From Leucobacter sp. OLIS6 (GTDB lineage: Bacteria > Actinomycetota > Actinomycetes > Actinomycetales > Microbacteriaceae), in the NCBI RefSeq assembly GCF_002752355.1, contig NZ_MRAV01000010.1, positions 86,520 to 150,519 on the forward strand: a stretch of DNA of 64,000 nt, given 5' to 3'. Shown piece after piece: positions 61,798 to 64,000 of the stretch. The notes beneath the pieces were generated by a model. That model was not told where the DNA came from, searched no databases, and was given only the letters and a program-made list of their open reading frames with translations. Positions within the stretch are counted from its first letter, which is position 1, and every line of letters begins with the position of its first letter. The translations under genes were made by a program, and so were the position numbers.

Positions 61798-64000
61798 ATG
61801 GCGAAGAAGAACGTGAAGCGCCTCGGCGCACTCGGCCTGGCGGGCGCGCTCGCGCTCGGGGGGATCGTGGTGGCCGACGTGGTGCAGGCGGCACCGGCGA
61901 GTGCGGCAGAGCATCGTTCGGTGTTGAAGCCCGGAGAAGAGCGACTGATTGGGCCCTGGGTGTATAGCCATAACGCGGGTGCATATCAGGTCGGGCGCCA
62001 TCAGGTTCGGGACGGAAAGCACATGGTTGGCTGGCATTACAACTACAGCGACGCGGTTAAACAGGCTTCGGTGTTTTCGCTTCCGGCGGTGGGGAAGGTC
62101 GGCCCGATTATCGGCCCTGACGGAAAATGCCTGGGTGTCAAGTTCTATGACAGTAAGCCCACGCAAAGCACTACATATGGCGACTGCAGCAGAACCGGTG
62201 AGCCGCTCATGTGGAAGCTTCATTCCGACCGCACGCTCCAGCTCAACGGCTATGACTATTTTCTTGATCAGGTGCAGGTGATCAGGCCTTCGGTTGGGTC
62301 GGTAGGCAAGCAGTACCTTGAGCCGCTATCCAAATATGTCGTCGCTGAATTCGTGTCCTTCCACGACGCCGAGTCGACTGTCAGGCGTCCGATACTGGCG
62401 GGCACCGGTCATCCCGGTGCTCAAGTCGAGGTAAAGGACCAGGACGGTACGTCTCTCGGTACGGTGACGGTCGGTGAAGACGGGAAGTGGTCCCTCGCGC
62501 CGACAGCGGATCTTGCGGAGGGATCGAACATGCTCACCGCGGTGCAGACCCCGAAGGACGGTGGAGAAACGAGTGAAGCGACCGCGACGATCACGGTTGA
62601 AGTCGCCGCCGAGATCGCAGAACTCGTCGTGACTGGTCCGACCCCGGGCGCGACGGTGGAGTCGGAGACGCCGACCGTGTCGGGCACCGCGGAGCCGGGC
62701 GCGAAGATCACCGTGACCGGCCCCGACGGGGAGAAGCTCGGCGAGACCGTCGCGGACGAGAACGGTGACTGGACCCTCACCCTGCCCAAGCAGCCCGAGG
62801 GTGATCTCTCGATCACCGTGACCGACGAACACGGCGGGAAGGAAGAGATCGACTTCACCGTGAAGCCGGCCGCTCCCGCGGGCCCCGACGCGGGCGGGCA
62901 GGCCGACCCGAACACCGGCGCGAACGGGACGGACGAGGACTCGAAAGACTCGAACACGAACTCCGCGAGCGAACAGGACGCCCGCGCGAACATGAACGCG
63001 TCCGCTTCGGCCGCAGCATCCGCGAACGCCGACGGGCAGGGCAACGCCAAGATCGAGGGCGCCGCGCAGGCCGCCGCGTTCTCCGACGCGACCGCGATCG
63101 CATCCGCCGCAGCCGACGTATCGGCCAAGGCCGCAGCCCAGGCCGCCGCACTCGCCACCGCGTCGACGAACGCGTCGGCGAACATCGACTCGGACGCGTC
63201 TGCCGCAGCCTCGGGTGCCGCGATCGGCTCCGCCGACAGCACCTCCACTTCGGCTGCGAACGCGCAGGCCTCGGCCGCTGCGGAGTCGAACGCTGCCGCG
63301 TCGGCGAAGTCCGCCGCGACCACGCAGGCCTCTTCGGAAGCGAGCTCGCGGGCTTCGGGTGACGCCAACGGCGCCAACACGGGCTCGAACGGTGCCGACA
63401 ACGGGTCGAACGGTTCGAACGGGTCCGATCCGGGATCCGCGTCCAACAGCAACGACCGCGCGAACGCGAACGCCGCAGCCTCCGCTGCCGCGACCGCGAA
63501 GGCCGACGACAACTCCAACGCCTCCGTGAAGGGCGCCGCGGAAGCCGCCGCCTACGCCGACAACACCGCGCAGGCATCTGCCGCAGCCGACATCTCCGCC
63601 GAGGCCGCGGCGAAGGCCGCCGCCACCCAGCAGGCATCCACGGACACGACCGCGAACCTGACCTCCGCCTCCAACAGTGCAGCGGAAGCCGCAGCCGCAG
63701 TTGCCGCGAACGCCGATAACTCCTCGAACGCGAACGCCGGCGCGTCGCAGCGCGCCACCACGAACGCGAACGCCGCCTCCCAGTCGGCCGCGATCACGAA
63801 CGCGTCCAGCAACGCCGGCGCGAACGCCGGCGGCACCAGCACGGGCAAGACGAAGTGGAAGCGCCTGGGAGGTGCGAACCGGTACGAGACCGCAGTGAAG
63901 GTGTCCAAGGACTCCTACCCGCGCGGAGCGAAGAGTGTCGTGATCGCCCGGAGTGATCTCGCCCCCGACGCCCTGTCCGCGGCCCCGTTCGCCGTCAAGC
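61798..64000 (+). CDS. Secreted surface protein with Ig-like, Ala/Ser/Asn-rich and CWB2 domains (3' partial)
   Basis: ATG 61798 follows AAAGGACAG and the frame stays open to the window edge (734 residues seen). Domains in order are: signal peptide 1-36 (cleavage after APASA); a 37-190 domain with ricin-lectin-like features (IGPDGKCLGV, YGDCSRTGEPLMWKLHSDRTLQL); two Ig-like repeats (about 195-270 and 275-355, GTAEPGAKITVTGPDG); an Ala/Ser/Asn-rich segment about 385-675 containing two related units of about 125 residues; and the first cell-wall-binding repeat 2 (RLGGANRYETAVKVS) from residue 689. CWB2 domains bind secondary cell-wall polymers non-covalently, so this is a cell-surface protein. 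Confidence 0.88.
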   Translation, partial: MAKKNVKRLGALGLAGALALGGIVVADVVQAAPASAAEHRSVLKPGEERLIGPWVYSHNAGAYQVGRHQVRDGKHMVGWHYNYSDAVKQASVFSLPAVGKVGPIIGPDGKCLGVKFYDSKPTQSTTYGDCSRTGEPLMWKLHSDRTLQLNGYDYFLDQVQVIRPSVGSVGKQYLEPLSKYVVAEFVSFHDAESTVRRPILAGTGHPGAQVEVKDQDGTSLGTVTVGEDGKWSLAPTADLAEGSNMLTAVQTPKDGGETSEATATITVEVAAEIAELVVTGPTPGATVESETPTVSGTAEPGAKITVTGPDGEKLGETVADENGDWTLTLPKQPEGDLSITVTDEHGGKEEIDFTVKPAAPAGPDAGGQADPNTGANGTDEDSKDSNTNSASEQDARANMNASASAAASANADGQGNAKIEGAAQAAAFSDATAIASAAADVSAKAAAQAAALATASTNASANIDSDASAAASGAAIGSADSTSTSAANAQASAAAESNAAASAKSAATTQASSEASSRASGDANGANTGSNGADNGSNGSNGSDPGSASNSNDRANANAAASAAATAKADDNSNASVKGAAEAAAYADNTAQASAAADISAEAAAKAAATQQASTDTTANLTSASNSAAEAAAAVAANADNSSNANAGASQRATTNANAASQSAAITNASSNAGANAGGTSTGKTKWKRLGGANRYETAVKVSKDSYPRGAKSVVIARSDLAPDALSAAPFAVK

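Overview
This window is high-GC DNA (about 70% G+C by eye) with strongly G/C-biased third codon positions. Its gene content points to an actinobacterium, most likely Microbacteriaceae (a Leucobacter-like organism is my best guess). The supporting signs are HspR with HAIR operators on a dnaK operon, a DtxR/IdeR-type iron box, an LAXTG (class E sortase) surface protein, CWB2 cell-wall-binding repeats, and many genes whose start codon lies 5-7 nt after a TANNNT -10 element (leaderless mRNAs). I saw no insertion sequence, prophage, CRISPR array or rRNA.

Region 1 (1-12.9 kb) is a sulfur/thioether-scavenging-type locus. It has two luciferase-like flavin monooxygenases (the second fused to a GNAT acetyltransferase), a complete amino-acid-type ABC importer with two paralogous binding lipoproteins, and an FAD/NAD(P)-binding protein. 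Most junctions are 4-bp ATGA overlaps. A divergent flavin reductase and an MDR oxidoreductase sit at its head, and a long bidirectional terminator at 11945-12004 closes it. The content resembles the Bacillus yxe S-(2-succino)cysteine pathway (acetylate, oxidatively cleave the C-S bond).

Region 2 (13-28.4 kb) holds a LuxR-type two-component system beside a NatAB-like ABC exporter, xthA, a mercaptopyruvate-type sulfurtransferase, tRNA-Gly(CCC), a degenerate beta-lactamase-fold lipoprotein, an iron-boxed DUF2470/heme oxygenase fusion, a DUF559 protein, a PIF1/RecD-like helicase, a beta-propeller lipoprotein, an ATG22-type MFS transporter and a membrane protein. Region 3 (28.4-36.3 kb) is the heat-shock operon dnaK-grpE-dnaJ-hspR plus an RsmC/RlmG-like methyltransferase, then two glycosyltransferases.

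Region 4 (36.3-55.8 kb) has an actinobacterial protein often labelled 3-methyladenine DNA glycosylase, a yczE/yczR (MocR) pair with a shared operator, a 3133-residue DUF11-repeat surface protein preceded by a structured leader, an S4 protein, an IMPACT-family protein, a second two-component system, holB and a secreted tripeptidyl-peptidase-like hydrolase. Region 5 (55.8-64 kb) is a repeat-rich gene-free kilobase, tRNA-Thr(CGT), a GntR regulator, an MFS transporter, an M20 amidohydrolase, and the start of a long CWB2-type surface protein running off the window.

Four copies of a 56-62 bp palindrome with compensatory arm changes (23458, 37429, 56168, 56472) are the most distinctive unexplained element. 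Very long antisense ORFs over the surface protein are composition artefacts.
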